From positions 20,274,001 through 20,338,000 of the forward strand of contig NW_020825288.1 of the NCBI RefSeq assembly GCF_003286085.1: DNA of 64,000 nt, written 5' to 3'. This DNA comes from Drosophila persimilis. Lineage: Eukaryota; Arthropoda; Insecta; Diptera; Drosophilidae. Made by a program: the position numbers and the translations under genes. Of the stretch, positions 1 through 12,250 are shown one piece after another (position 1 is the first letter of the stretch; each line of letters opens with the position of its first letter). The notes beneath the pieces are model-generated. The model searched no databases. It was not told the origin of the DNA and saw only the letters and a program-made list of their open reading frames with translations.

Positions 1-159
1 AGCCTGCATTGGTTGGGCGTTTGCCGGTTGACAAATACAATGGAATGATGGGGGGTTAGCGACTTATGTGGAAAATATATCACATTTGGCTGAAAAACAT
101 ACAAGAAAACTACAAATATTTTCCTCCTTACTCTACCAATCAATCAATAAAGTTCTGAT
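1..159. other. Gene-free left edge, 3' flank of the coiled-coil gene
   Basis: This stretch lies downstream of the minus-strand gene ending at 160. No open frame or structure stands out. It probably carries the cleavage site and downstream element of that gene's poly(A) signal, because the AATAAA lies at the stop codon itself (163-168, read on minus). Confidence 0.5.
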
Positions 160-1188
160 CTATTTATTGGGTTTGGTTCTTTTGATCTTTGAGGGTTTTC
201 CCTTAATAACCGTGGACAGGACCGACTGCATTTCAACCAGTGGTGTCGAGAGATCTTTAGTGCTCCCGAAATCCTTGTTCTTAATCCAGGTCGAGTGCTC
301 AACCTTATCAAAACGTTCCTCCATTTCCGCGCTCAAATCGTTTATAAAGATACAAAGCTCATCGATTTCAAAGCGAAGGTCTCGTAGATCTCTCGGCAGA
401 CGACTGTTCATTAGAAATAGTTTGTTTAGGCTAAAAAATCGGAAAATGTGGACCTTGGCCGTGGTCTGTGCCTCTATTTTGGATATCTTCTGATGGAGCA
501 AGTAGTGGTAGCGCTCCAGGCAGACGTGCAGTTCGCCGGCCACCTGTAGGACCCACTCGTTGAACTCCTGCGCCCGGGCGGACATGTGGCGCAACTGTTT
601 GTTTATCGAGCACATCCGGAGGCGAAAATCACGCAGGGTGCCGCGCAGATTTTGATAGCGGCAGATCATCTCTGAGATTTCACACTGCAGGCGATGGTGG
701 GCATGCTGGAGGTCACGCACCTCGACCTTTTCCTGGCAACTCAGCTCCAGAGGCTTCGGCCGTTCCGGCATAAGCTCCTGGACTTCAACTTTGACATCCA
801 GCTCCTTCCGTTTGCGCTCAATCTCCTGGCATAACTGTTGGATTTTGGTTAGATATTCCTCCTCTGGCTGTTGCTCTTCTTCGGGGGCCGTCTGGTCCTC
901 GGATATGGCTTGATTTTGACGTTGCCTAATGGCAAGCTGCATCAGTTCAATGCGTCGGATAATGCAATCGATTTCGGCCACCGCATGCATAGCCCGATCC
1001 TCGTCATCCTCTGTGGCATCCTCAGTGTCGGGCGTGGGCTCTATGGCCAACTCCTCCTCTTCCCCCGTGAAGCTGACAGGCTCGTCATATTCAAAGATCT
1101 CGATGGTTCTGCATTTCAAGCTGCGCTGTACCATGTCCATGCGATCCAGTGGCATCTTGGCGCAGTCCATGACCGATAATTCATTCAT
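160..1188 (-). CDS. Single-exon coiled-coil protein, 342 aa, function unknown
   Basis: This is one uninterrupted frame of 342 residues from ATG (1188-1186) to TAG (162-160). I do not recognise the family. The first 40 residues are mixed. Residues about 41-65 are strongly acidic (runs of E and D). Roughly residues 68-320 are charged and leucine-rich with the spacing of long amphipathic helices, so extended coiled coil is likely, broken by an acidic linker near residues 95-112. The tail is basic (GKPSKIKRTKPNK). There is no signal peptide or membrane segment. A frame this long with balanced composition is very unlikely by chance, and its opposite-strand frames are shadows. A structural role, for example in cilia, sperm tail or cytoskeleton, would suit such a protein but is only a guess. 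The final codons CCA AAT AAA TAG contain the AATAAA signal. A good donor-like site on minus (GGAA then GTAAGT, about 1504) could belong to a 5' UTR exon. Confidence 0.85.
   Translation of the reverse strand: MNELSVMDCAKMPLDRMDMVQRSLKCRTIEIFEYDEPVSFTGEEEELAIEPTPDTEDATEDDEDRAMHAVAEIDCIIRRIELMQLAIRQRQNQAISEDQTAPEEEQQPEEEYLTKIQQLCQEIERKRKELDVKVEVQELMPERPKPLELSCQEKVEVRDLQHAHHRLQCEISEMICRYQNLRGTLRDFRLRMCSINKQLRHMSARAQEFNEWVLQVAGELHVCLERYHYLLHQKISKIEAQTTAKVHIFRFFSLNKLFLMNSRLPRDLRDLRFEIDELCIFINDLSAEMEERFDKVEHSTWIKNKDFGSTKDLSTPLVEMQSVLSTVIKGKPSKIKRTKPNK
163..168 (-). terminator. Poly(A) signal AATAAA overlapping the stop region of the coiled-coil gene
   Basis: Read on minus, the last sense codons (AAT AAA) form a perfect AATAAA directly before the TAG stop. 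No other AATAAA was sought further downstream because the window ends. If used, the mRNA would have a 3' UTR of only about 10-30 nt. Confidence 0.5.
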
Positions 1189-1738
1189 ATTGGCTGTGTG
1201 TTACTGGAATTTTCCTATGCTTATTTTTGTTTGTATTCTTAATTGTGTATCTATTTTAGAACTAAGGCAAAGCCTGTTTTGATTTGCCTCCCACATGCAC
1301 TCAACATTGCGTATACGCCCCGTCCCGTTCCACTTGAGTGCGGCCCCGGCCGGGGGCTCTCAACGGAAATCAGCGAGACGCATGTTCTTGGCATGTGCAC
1401 CAGAGACAACAATCCTCAACACGATGCGGAAGTATTGATTGCCATTCCCACCCGCCCCATTCAACCCACTGCACCCTCTTTTCTTCTCGAGAATTGACTT
1501 ACTTCCTGAATTGTCAAATGCCTTTTGCTGGCATTCGTTCTCTTGTCGCCATTCAACTTATGCAAGATACCCCCTACACTAGTAGAGTACCAGGGTATAT
1601 TGTATTTGTGTAAATGTTGTTTTAGTAGGGCATCAAGAGGCTTTCAAAGATCACATAGATCAAGGATGTCCCTAAAGTCTACACTATGTGAAAAATATAT
1701 ACAGCCAGTTCCCTTTTCTTCCGAATAATGGATATCCT
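1189..1738. other. Short gap between two minus-strand genes
   Basis: This is about 550 bp between the start of the coiled-coil gene and the stop of the candidate exon upstream. It should hold the coiled-coil gene's promoter and possible 5' UTR intron. A minus-strand donor consensus is present near 1504 (GGAA then GTAAGT), with a weak acceptor (TTCCAG) about 23 nt before the ATG. I see no TATA box and no AATAAA for the upstream transcript. Confidence 0.4.
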
Positions 1739-1906
1739 TTAGTCGTAGATCTTGAACCCTAGGTTTCTCTGGTATTCCAGCACTATTTGCTTTTCTGTAG
1801 AAGCAGTCACATGCTCTTGCCTGCGTCTGTCTACGTTTGGCATTGCAATGCATTGCATTTCATTGGGGAGCTGAGGATGGGGCCATGACTGTGACTGTGG
1901 CTGTTT
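1739..1906 (-). CDS. Candidate last exon of an unannotated minus-strand gene
   Basis: The minus frame ending at TAA (1741-1739) reads like protein: basic PNVDRRRQEHV, then EKQIVLEYQRN and LGFKIYD. The frame is open upstream to about 1998. I place the exon start at about 1906, after CCCCATCCTCAG, which gives a phase-0 acceptor fitting the phase-0 donor of the exon at 3928-4117. Alternatives are an independent small ORF from ATG 1939 (66 residues, GCGCA before ATG) or chance. No poly(A) signal was found downstream, which weakens the terminal-exon reading. The family is not recognised. Confidence 0.3.
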   Translation of the reverse strand, partial: KQPQSQSWPHPQLPNEMQCIAMPNVDRRRQEHVTASTEKQIVLEYQRNLGFKIYD

Positions 1907-1981
1907 TTCTGTTTGCTGTTTGCCGTTTGTTGTGCTCATTGCGCCGCCAGCGATCTCGTCATTGATGACTGTGGAATCCAC

Positions 1982-3927
1982 GTGCCTCGTTCCGTGCTCA
2001 GCTGATTAGTCAACGGTTAATGCTTTATTAAAGTAAAAATACAATTTTAAAATGCACAAAACGGGGGGCGAGGGCAATGCCCAAAGGCTCCCGTCACCTG
2101 CTGCTACCCCAGCCCCTCAGACAGGGAACCACGCCCACTCAGCCAGAGGGGGGCCAAGCGTCGGAAGGCATCCGCACGTGGCCCCATCACACCCATTTTT
2201 ATTGTAGACCTGTGTGTGCGTATATTTTTCGGTTTTATTTTTATGTGTTGCTGGAAATTAGCAGGGTAGGCAGCAACGAGTACAGCAAAAAAACAAACAA
2301 AAAAAAACACAGGCAACGCTTTCAATGAATTCGCATTGAATATGGCACCAATAAAGCCAGAAGCAGAAGCAACAACAACAAATAAAAAGCACAGTTGGCT
2401 AAAAGCAGGCGAAGCAAATGTGCAAAACATGTAAATAAAGAGACCCCCTGCCCCTCCCAGCCCATCAGGCAAAAGTGGCACAGCAGCAACAAAAACGTGC
2501 AAAGGTTATGACACACTCGCATACCCCACCCTATTTTCTCGGATGGGCGTGTTATATTTCTCAATAAAAATAGCACTGGTCAGAATATATATTCGCTGTG
2601 AAATGGTTGGATAAATTAGCCCACAAGTTACAGATAAATTTTCCTGAAAAGGCAAAAATCAAATATATACTTCTGCTCTACCCATGTATTCTTCGGCTAT
2701 CGGGTATTAAAAAACCCCAAAAATATTGCACACCATCAATCAAACGTACGCTTTCATTCATATAAGAATTAATAAATAAATAAATTAAATGTATTTCTTT
2801 GAAGGAATTCAAAATAATTCCCCTGGATATCGCCTGGCGGCAGTCAATATCCATTTCATTGTTAGTCGTGGGGCAATAGATAGATCGCTTATATAAATCT
2901 GTCAGGCCGTTTTCACATACGAGCTTCGTCTTACCCAACAGCGACAGGCTACAGCCAGATGGAGGTGGCAGCAGGCAGCCAGCAGCCGGATATGCCATGT
3001 GGGCCAATTGCTGACGCAAATTGTTGTAGCATAACCCCAAAGTCGCGTGCCAGCCATGCAACAGTAACAGCCTCAATAAAGACCAACCAACACTGCCAGC
3101 AGCAACATTGGTATCCAACACGTGGAGCGCCAAACGACCCATCAGGGCATGAGGCACGTGCGTCCTCTAGTTCAGCTATAGACGGAGCAGAGCAGAGAGA
3201 GTGAGAGCCCTTGTGGCAAGTGGCAGTGGCAAGGGAGAAAGCAAAGATAGCTGTGGTGACTGGGACTGCGGCGGAGGTGCGGTGAGGGAGCGGTCAAGTT
3301 TACATAAATTAATTAAACATGACCGCGTAACGTGAGCGTAAGACGACTGGCAAATGCACAACACAGCAGGGAATCAAGGGAAATAAAGAGCAACTAAAAA
3401 AGGAGACAAAGCGTAGATTGCAATAAATATAGAAGGCAATGTTACGTATGCGCCGTGTGCGCCCATGGCAGCGACAGAGAGCTGTCTGCACTGAGCCAAA
3501 AACAAGAAAAAAGACTTTATTCATCTCAATGATGGAGAGATGGAATGTAAAAAGGGTTTGACAGCCGGTTAAACATTTCGTAAACGATATTGTGGGAGGT
3601 TCTTTATCATTTAACAAAAGCAATAAACAACAAGTTAGTTGCTGAAAATACAAATATAATTAACTTAAATTATAATGATTATGCCCACATGTGAAGCCCT
3701 CCTCAAAAAGGACATGAAACCATACAAAATAATTCATATTTTCCGTTTGCTCAAAGCCTTTTACCCAGCTTATGCCATTAATTGATTTGATTATAATACT
3801 AAGAGTAGGCAAAATGGTTTCCTTTTTCTTTCAGTTTGACCGATATCTTTCCCTTATTTCCAGATTGGCTGTTGTGGGTGTCGGAGGGGTCGGGGAGGGT
3901 CTTACTGTTACTGGTACTGTTACTCAC
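1982..3927. other. Gene-poor stretch, probable intron of the candidate minus-strand gene
   Basis: The open frames on both strands here are low in complexity and lack splice or start support. The stretch contains three E-boxes (2175, 3119, 3155), A-rich runs near 2287-2310, and an AT-rich block near 2760-2815. If the candidate gene is real, this is its last intron. Confidence 0.35.
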
Positions 3928-4117
3928 CATAGCTAAGCACTGAGCTGCCTCGTGCGGCAGCAGCTGCTGGCAAGGATGACGAGGACGTTGATGATGATGA
4001 TGCGGTGGTGGCGGCTGATGAAATGGCTGCCGTAGCCACGACACGATGTCGCCTCGAATCTCGCAGCGGTTTTTTGTCCGAGCATATGGTGGGTGCCATT
4101 CCTTTGGGTGGCTAACA
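3928..4117 (-). CDS. Probable internal coding exon of an unannotated minus-strand gene
   Basis: This is 190 nt on minus. It follows a pyrimidine-rich acceptor (TTTCTTTCTTTGTTGCAG) and ends at a canonical donor (ATG then GTGAGTA). One frame stays open throughout: one leftover base, then 63 codons. It begins VSHPKEWHPPYARTKNRC, continues EIRGDIVSWLRQPF, and ends in a Pro/His-rich tail (PPPPHHHH). The leading T completes a CG|T arginine codon from the exon at 13861-13960, so the two fit in phase. The other two minus frames contain stops. A plus-strand frame is also open here but has no start or splice signals. I do not recognise the product. Tryptophan- and basic-rich segments suggest a folded domain rather than pure low complexity. 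Confidence 0.5.
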
Positions 4118-7100
4118 CTGCAACAAAGAAAGAAACAAAGCCCGCAATTAATTAGCCGCCAAATTGATTAATTGACTACACGGTCGCTCAGTGCATAAAT
4201 ACGAGTATCCCCACCGCTACTGGACAGCGTCTGCTGCTGCACGCGCTGTCAAGTACGGAATAAAAATAAAATTAAATTCTCAACTCAATTAAATAAAATT
4301 CGTTTAGGGGGTTCATTAAACTCGAGCACAATTCCCACCGCATTCTGTGCAGAATACATACATATGTATATCTTTTGTGGACATTAAATCAGAGCAGGAG
4401 CAGCAAGTGGAGGGGCCCATAAATCGGTGGCGATAAGCAGAGTAAAAGGAAATACCACAGATTTATATTGCAGTGCACAAAAGAGAATTAGAGTTGGATA
4501 AAGTTCTCTTATGGAAAGAATGGCTTCTTTCGATGCACATTCAAGGGTTCTCGTTGCCCGTAATCCACCATTTAATCTTCATACAGCTGGAGAGCAGCCT
4601 ACCCTCTTTGCCATTATAACTACATAAATCACTGGAATCAAACAATCAGCGGCTGCCCCTTCAATGCCCAAAGTTCATAGCCCCAAGTCCCGGGTCTGCG
4701 GCCCATTTACCGAGTTGACATTTTGGAGAAACACTTTGGTGGCATCAGAATTCAGGACGACGCACAAAAACCACCACAGTCTCATTAAGTGTGCCTCAAA
4801 TCCTGGCTAACGACCATCGGGCGCCAAAGGTAAATAAACTTAAAGTGAGTTTTGGGTGGAAGCGGAATATTGATGGAGAAAGCATTTTGTGAGCTCATAC
4901 AAAATTCCTCAAGAGCTCAAGTGCCTGGAGGCAGTCAAATTCAAATTGAAAAACGCCCTGAAAAGCAGCAGCAGCAGCAGACACACCACCAACTACAAAA
5001 ACAACGACAACAACGGCAACAACAACAACAAGAAACGAGCTTGTTGACGGCACGTGTATCTCTTGAGTGTAATTACATTTGGTAAAAGCGCCCGCGACGA
5101 TGATGAAATGTTTGTGGCCCTTGACGGCATTCTACCAAGCCAGGCTGCCCCCAACCCTCCAGAACCCAAAAGTCCTTTAAATGCTTGTGGGACGACTAAG
5201 AAGATTTCCCCCTCCGACTCCCGGTTTGATGTCAATGCGTCAATATGCGTTGAAATTACATTTCATTATTTATGCCTTATCCGTCATCCGATAGTTAAAG
5301 CCGGAGCTGGGCTGAGTCGTAGAGTCCTTAGTCATCATTCCAGCCGGACGGGCAGGGCCAGCAGCAGTGTGGCAGTGGCAGTGAAATGTCTGTTGTGTTG
5401 TAACAAAAGACGGCAATGTGCGTAACAAATTCTAAGCCTCCACGAATTGCCCCAATGGCAAATTTAATACGGCGCGTGGCAGACCTTATGGAGCGTGGCA
5501 GCAGCCACCCAGAACCCCGAAGATGGGACAACAAAGTGGGAGACAGCCAGCAAGATGTTTCCTAAGATTAAAATGTGCGCCAAGGTAAGATGGTATATTT
5601 AAGGACGCCGGGCCTAAGCTTCTATTAAACTATTGTTGGAGTTCAACCACCATGCACATTCTATTAATATTTAATCCTTTGTTGGTGGCACAATTAGAAA
5701 CACGTTTTGTTTTCGTCACAAAGACACCTGTTGTTGGGGTTCTCCACCGCCGTTACCTTTTACTGGCTCTGGGGTCAAGTCAATCAAGCAACTTTGGTGA
5801 GATTTCCCGCTGCGTGCGTACAAATTAGCCAATAATTGTTCAACATGACACGCCACACGAAAACACAGCAGAAACACGAACCGAACTGTCAGCTGTCATA
5901 GAAAAAAGTGGAAACAAAACAGCCGCGCGAGGCAAAACAAAAGAATCTGCGCGCTTATGCCAATGACTTTTCACACGCCAACAGTACAGAACGGAAAGGA
6001 AATTTCATTTCCTTTCTGTCTGGTTTTGTGTGCTTTTTCCTCGTTCTTTATGTTTTATTTTGGAAATTGTTGAGGCGTCTCAAGGCAAGGCAATTGTGGC
6101 CGGCGGCAAGACGCAAAGAACCACCACAATATTTTGTCCAAAATGCGAGTTCCAGAGGTTAAGGAACTCTCTTCACTCTGGCGGTGTCTGTGCCCGTGCG
6201 TGTTCGTCTGCCAAGGCGTTGCCATTTTCAAATGTATTTGTCATGTGAAACGTGAAACGCTTCGGGCACAGCATATGTATCAGTGTACCTCCCTCATCCA
6301 GTGAGTGGCATCATTCTCTCAGACATATGTATGTGAGCCCAGCAGATATACAGCTGTGTTACTGCTAATAGTGGTCTTCCCAGAAACTTAAATCGGGTAT
6401 ACAGATGTTACACCCAGGCAAAAAAAAGCAACAAAATTGTTATACTCACACTAAGATATACAAATATATACCAATAAATTGGTTCCGAGAGTGAAAATTT
6501 TACTTGTATTTTAATATTAAAAAGAAAATATTACATTAAAATATATTTCATGGTTACATAAGGTATATTTCATATATAAATTAAATAACTTCAATACACT
6601 TAAATAAATTTCATATCATTTTAATATATTTTATTTATTATAAACTGTTTCCTATTTAGATTAAATACGGAGCTAATTAAAATTTTTTTATAAATTTAGC
6701 TTGAAATCGAAAAGAGTTTATCTAATTCAATCTTTTTGCAATCCAAACAAACGAAACCCAAGCCTAAATTCATATAAATTGCTAGTATTTTGCCCACAGG
6801 TGTATGGCAGTCAACCCGTCTGGCTTCTTGTTCTCGCGTGTTTGGGGCGCACGCAGCGCACATGAAGGGAAACGTTTTAGATTGCACTTGGGTCTCGTTT
6901 CTCAAAATGTGTCTGCCGGCAATTGCCGTAAAGATCCCTTAAATATGCCTTGAAATATTCATAAATAAAATTACCAACCTTAGGGGTGAAGCGTGAAAGC
7001 CAAAGCAGAACTTTAATTTAGAAGATAACAAAACGGTGCGTATACTTAATATTAACTTGATTCCTTTTTTCTCTTTTGCCATTACGTCATTACATTCTTT

Positions 7101-10100
7101 GTCACTGTCGCTTTTCTCAACCTCGGACTGCCTTGCCTTGTCTAATGTCTAATCTGTAATGGGGCATTCCATTTATTTCTGACCTTATCTAACAACTTTA
7201 CACGCGCCGCACATTGAAAGACACCGCCAAAGCGAACAGAAATCTCATTTTTGTTGTATTTGTTTTTGACTATAAAACTTTCCATTGCATGTGTATTTTA
7301 TTATTATTTCTTACATACACTGTTTACCCCAGCCAGGCCAATGTTTGCTTGAGATTTGTATAGTTGTTTAGCCCCAGATACACTGCCTTTTCTCAGGTGT
7401 GGGTATAATTACTATTGAAGGTGATTGGAAATCAATCGAATGTTCAATAGAACTTGCATTTAGGTTTCCGAAAATAGAAGATAAAAAGTCTACGGATATG
7501 ACTCGTTTGTTTATGACTGTAATCAATAATATTACAGTTCTCCGGGAGCATCTTTGAACATGAAGGGACAGTGCCTTCATTCCTTTAAACAACATTACAT
7601 TTGTCATAATTAAATCTCCTGCCATAACTTGTTAGGACTTAGCTGGAACTGCTCATGTTCCCCCTGATATGACGACAACGCCAGGAACTACAACCATATA
7701 GACACAGCCACAAACTCAACCTCAGCGTAAAAGTGTTAATTTTCCTTCTTATCTGGACACATGCGCCGGAAAGTCAGACAGCAACACTAACGACGAAACC
7801 TACTATGTGGCAAGCCAATTCCCACAAAACGAAGCACATGTACTCTTGCTTGGCTGTACCCTTGGCTGTAGGAACGAGTCATTTTTAGGCTTGAAATAAT
7901 AATCACCTCTGAAAGAGTATAGTGAAAAGAGCAGGCAATCGACATGCGTCATAATAGTATTTAGATACGGTTATGGCTGGCAAAAACGTGCCAGCAAACG
8001 GAAGAGACTTGCCACAATGGAGGAGAAAAATGAGAGCAGAGCCATACTCGTGTATCAGCCCTCAAGCGACACTTGCTAAGAGCGGTCTAGACAACGTTCC
8101 AACGATTAGCATGGTCCCATCGCAAAAGTGCCGCTGCCACTGCTGCCTGACGCTGCTGCTTCTGTTTATAATCAATTTTCGGTTAGCCATCGGAAAGGCG
8201 ATAAATGTTTATGATGGCAACAAGGAAAGCAAATAATAAAAACCGAAAAACATCAAATGAGACACACGTGTGCCAAATAATGACTACCCAGCCGATAAGC
8301 GGAATCCAATAACAAAAGCGAGCCGGACCCATAGCCACACACTCCGCTCTGACAGACGATTCCCAGACAGACAAACAGAAAAAGACAGACATTGTCTGTC
8401 TCTGGGGTCCAATGTGCAATCCAGCATAAATTTCTACTTAAGGCAAACAAATAATCCCAAGCTCAAGCCAATCTCTGACTAATCGCTGCTTATTTTGTAT
8501 AAGAATTAAATACAAGCAGACGCTTTTAATAAGGTAAACAATCAGTATTATTTCCCTTGATTACAGGCAATGATGAAATTTCTGTTGAATTTGAATTTTT
8601 TGTTTTGGAATCCATAAAGAAAGTATGGAAATATATAAAGTAATTCCTCAAATTTTGCACCAGCAATAGATAAAGATTTTATTCTTTTGTTTCTTTCCGC
8701 TTATTATCCACAACAAAAATCAATCAACCAATCAAATTAGCTAAACGCTTGAGTGCCTTAAACCATAATAAAACATTGATTGTCAAAACATTAGAGCCGA
8801 AACCCGATCTCCGGAATACATAAAACATAAAACACAAATGTGACTGTGTGGTACAGAAAGGTGCGTTTCTAATTGATGAATCTGTAGAGATCAAGCACAG
8901 ATCTTTGCATATCGCGCAGACCGCTGCTGCTGCCACCGAAGAGAATGTTTTAATTTTCAAGTTCTCGATTTTATTGACAACTTTTTTATTGTATTCGATT
9001 CGATTCGATTGTTGAGGGGCTAATTGGACCGAACAGAGCCTGTTCATTGTTCGTTGACTGCCACTTTGAATGAATTTAATGATTCGTGAACATAAATTTT
9101 GGGGCCTTCGAGAGCTTGACATTTTGTCGGCAATAATTCGTGGTTGACTCGTTTCATTGGCACATCATAAAAATGTTGTGCGCAACATTTACCATTGATT
9201 AATTAATTAATTTTTCGTTGCTTTGGCACGTGTGTCTCAATGTGCCTCGAGTATACTTGAGCTGGCAAAGTCTGAGCCAGTTAGAAATAGATTTGTTATT
9301 GTAGAATATTTCAAATGGAGGTGCGCCAAAAGTTATGTTTAATAAACAAATTTTAATCTTACATTTAAAAACATCCATTTATTTTACTCACTTCCCCTTC
9401 TTTGTAGTATGTACCCATTGAGACAACTCCACGTCACGGCCCCTCTACTACTCTTAATGGCCGAAACATGTTTTGATTTCTAAACAACCATTTACTTCAA
9501 AACCAGCTAACACACCACTTGACAGATTCTGTTCTAGGTCAAGGTCTCTCCTTTTTTTATCAGCATTTAAATATTATAAATTTATCTAGTTGATGATAAT
9601 CTACGTACTCGTACATCGGACATCTTCCTGGAAACATTCCGCTCGTGGGTTCAAAGGTCAGGCAACCGTTGGTTCCGTGAGTCAGCCAAAATTGAGTGAG
9701 TGGATGACAACTCTATGAGCCTGAACCCCTAGTTCAGGTTAGGTTACAAAAGAGTGCGGCAGTCGGAGTCGGATGGCCAAAGGAGTTCACTGAAAAAGCC
9801 CCCAGTGGGTAATCCCCCAGAAGCCAATACCGGCGCGTGTGTTGGCCATCAGATGTTTTGTTTGTCCATTCCCCCAGCCCCCATACTACACTCGACTCGT
9901 TTCCTCAGCTGCGTATCCCGCCTTTGTTTAATTTATGCTTTGCCTAGTGGCTGAATGGCAGTGAAATATAATTCGCTAATGTGCCCATAAAATTAGCAAA
10001 AATAAAATAAAACAAAATGAAACAAAACAAAAGATGGGAAGAGATGCCAACACAATAACTGTGTACTGTTTGTCTTAGCCGCACGTGTGTCACTTTTATA

Positions 10101-11789
10101 ATGAAGCATGAGAAACAGATAAAGACAGAGTGAGACAAAAGATGGGACATCAGAGTTTACTTAGTCTACCGCTCACTCTTTTACCCCTTGATCATAAAGT
10201 ACAGAAGGTAGATGTACTCATATGTATGTACTATGTCTGCATATATGTGGTAGTTAGCATAAAATTAATGTTAGTATATTTATATTTATTTTTGAATTTA
10301 TTTGAGTTTCTATCCTAGTGCTAAAAGCTTTACTTATATTTAATTTAAGTCTAATTTGAATATTTTAATATTTCTTATGTGATTTGGATATTTAACATTT
10401 TGCTTAGATCATTTCTTATTTATTACACGAATGAAATATAAGTATCTTACTCAAACCGCTAAGACTCTGTCCATATAATGGGTATCCCAAATTCGATACA
10501 GCCCCCGGCAGCGTTCTTCCTCTCCCTCTGAAACCCACACTCGGACAAATACACGCGCGTGCATTAATTTACGGTTACATTTACTTAAGCGTCGTGTCTC
10601 TCGTTATTGGGTCAGCAATTAGTAGAACGAATTCCGAGTGCGGTCGGGCATATTATCTATACATATCTATGTATGTGTATATAGTGTTTGCCTAGTTGCT
10701 GACCATCTAGTTAGCCGATGCACGTAGGAGCGCCCAGTGCCACACATTGCAGACGAAGGATCGACTGTGGTATGGGGAGTGTGAAATCTCATTAATCATC
10801 AAGCTTATGGCGCCCTGGGCTGGAGCTGGTTCTGCGGCTGGGATTGAATATAATTACGTGTCATTTTAATAACTGAGCAACTGGAAAACTAGAGTTATAT
10901 CACCCGGCAACAGTAAATTATGGCAATTTCCGCTGTTAACCAAATCAAACGCACACACATTACTCATACGTCATGTGGTCGAGACGGCGGTCAAACTTCT
11001 GGGAGTAGAAGCGTTGAATAAATTTCTAAGGGAATAAATTATTTCACTTCCCACTTGCCACATCACACAGCATCCTATTGAAATCCGTTTGATTTTATTA
11101 AAATAATACACCCGCTTTTGACTGGGCGGAAATGGCTAATACTCGTATATTTCAAGGGATTTGAATAAATCTCCATGGATCCCACATAATAGTAATCTCC
11201 CTAATATGCCATTAGGCAAATTAATTATACCCATAGAAAATTAGGCAATTTTTTATTGTTATGGCTGTGTCTCGTGTTTCACATTTGGCATTCATGGGCG
11301 TTCGGGTCGGCTAATACAGTAGCCGTTAACATTTTGTTTTTCTTCGAAATGTTACAGTTTAGAATGCCTCTACCACCCACAGATACTCGAACACACAGAC
11401 ACAGAGACAGGGACAGACGGAGACCGGCACAGATGCGTCGCACACGTGCGACTCAAAAGAGACAGACGACGAAGCGAACGACATGACCAAAAGATAAAGC
11501 GAAAAAGAGAATTAATTTTGTAGTTGCCGGCATAAATTAAAATGCAAAAAAAAAAGCTCACACAAAGCCAAGCCACACACAAATACTAGTAAGGGAAATT
11601 GCAAAAACAAAGACGACCCTGTCATTCAGTCGCAGCCGCAGTCGACGGCTTCGGTAGCCCAATTGCCACTAGCAAGCGAAGCCATGGCAAGGGCGACCAT
11701 AACTGTGAAAAATCCCAGCAAAAAGCATACATATTGTACATACATACTTGTCTCAGTTTTTCTCGCTGTGCATGGTAGCACAGCCTAGA

Positions 11790-11934
11790 GTCGCGGAGAG
11801 AGAGAAAGAGAGATAAAAGCTTCTGCTCTCTCTCCCCTCAATCTGACACACAAGCCATCAGAGAGCTGGCTGGGCAAAAACAATGAACGCCTTCATCCCA
11901 AACTCTCTCTTCAAATGTGTGTTAGGCTGTGTAC

Positions 11935-11965
<31 letters not shown>

Positions 11966-12250
11966 AGCTACAGAGTTGCTCTTGTTTTTTTGTTCTTATT
12001 GAATTAACGACGCACGTGTTGCGCCTTCCCCAAGCTGCGCGCGCTCTCGTTTCCCCCTCAATCGGGGCAGAGCCCAAAGCCAGCATTGCGCTCGCAGTCG
12101 CTGTCATAGTCTCTGCCCCTGATCAGCGTATCAACAACGCTTCGCTGTTTTTTTGTTTTTTGTTTTTGCTTTTGTTTATATTTATATCGGATGGAGCTTG
12201 TTCTTATTTGTTGCTGTAATTCGGAACGCGCGCGCTCGAGCAAAAATGAT
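11790..12250. promoter_or_regulatory. GAGA-rich cluster, candidate PRE/TRE or promoter element
   Basis: Purine runs of GAGAG lie at about 11795-11812. CTCTC runs follow at 11826-11834 and 11903-11908, with single GAGAG and GCCAT (Pho core) sites between them. Next come a (GT)12 tract, an E-box at 12013, and GC-rich GCGCGCTCTCG at about 12037 with CGCGCGCGCTCGAG at about 12228. Clusters of GAGA factor and Pho sites are typical of fly Polycomb response elements and paused promoters. The call is by motif density only. Confidence 0.3.
11941..11964. repeat. (GT)12 microsatellite
   Basis: Perfect dinucleotide run inside the GAGA-rich cluster. Confidence 0.95.

Noticed and set aside
2678-3157. 159-codon minus frame
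   Set aside because: Mixed composition with no start or splice context. It is probably a chance frame within the proposed intron of the minus-strand gene.
3541-3555. TGGAATGTAAA resembling miR-1
   Set aside because: The sequence diverges after 11 nt and there is no precursor hairpin.
3933-4090. Plus-strand open frame (acidic, Asp-rich) opposite the proposed exon
   Set aside because: It lacks an ATG start and splice sites, whereas the minus strand has both canonical splice sites.
8724-9122. 132-codon minus frame between the two proposed exons
   Set aside because: No acceptor or donor fits the phases of the neighbouring exons. The composition is non-coding in feel.
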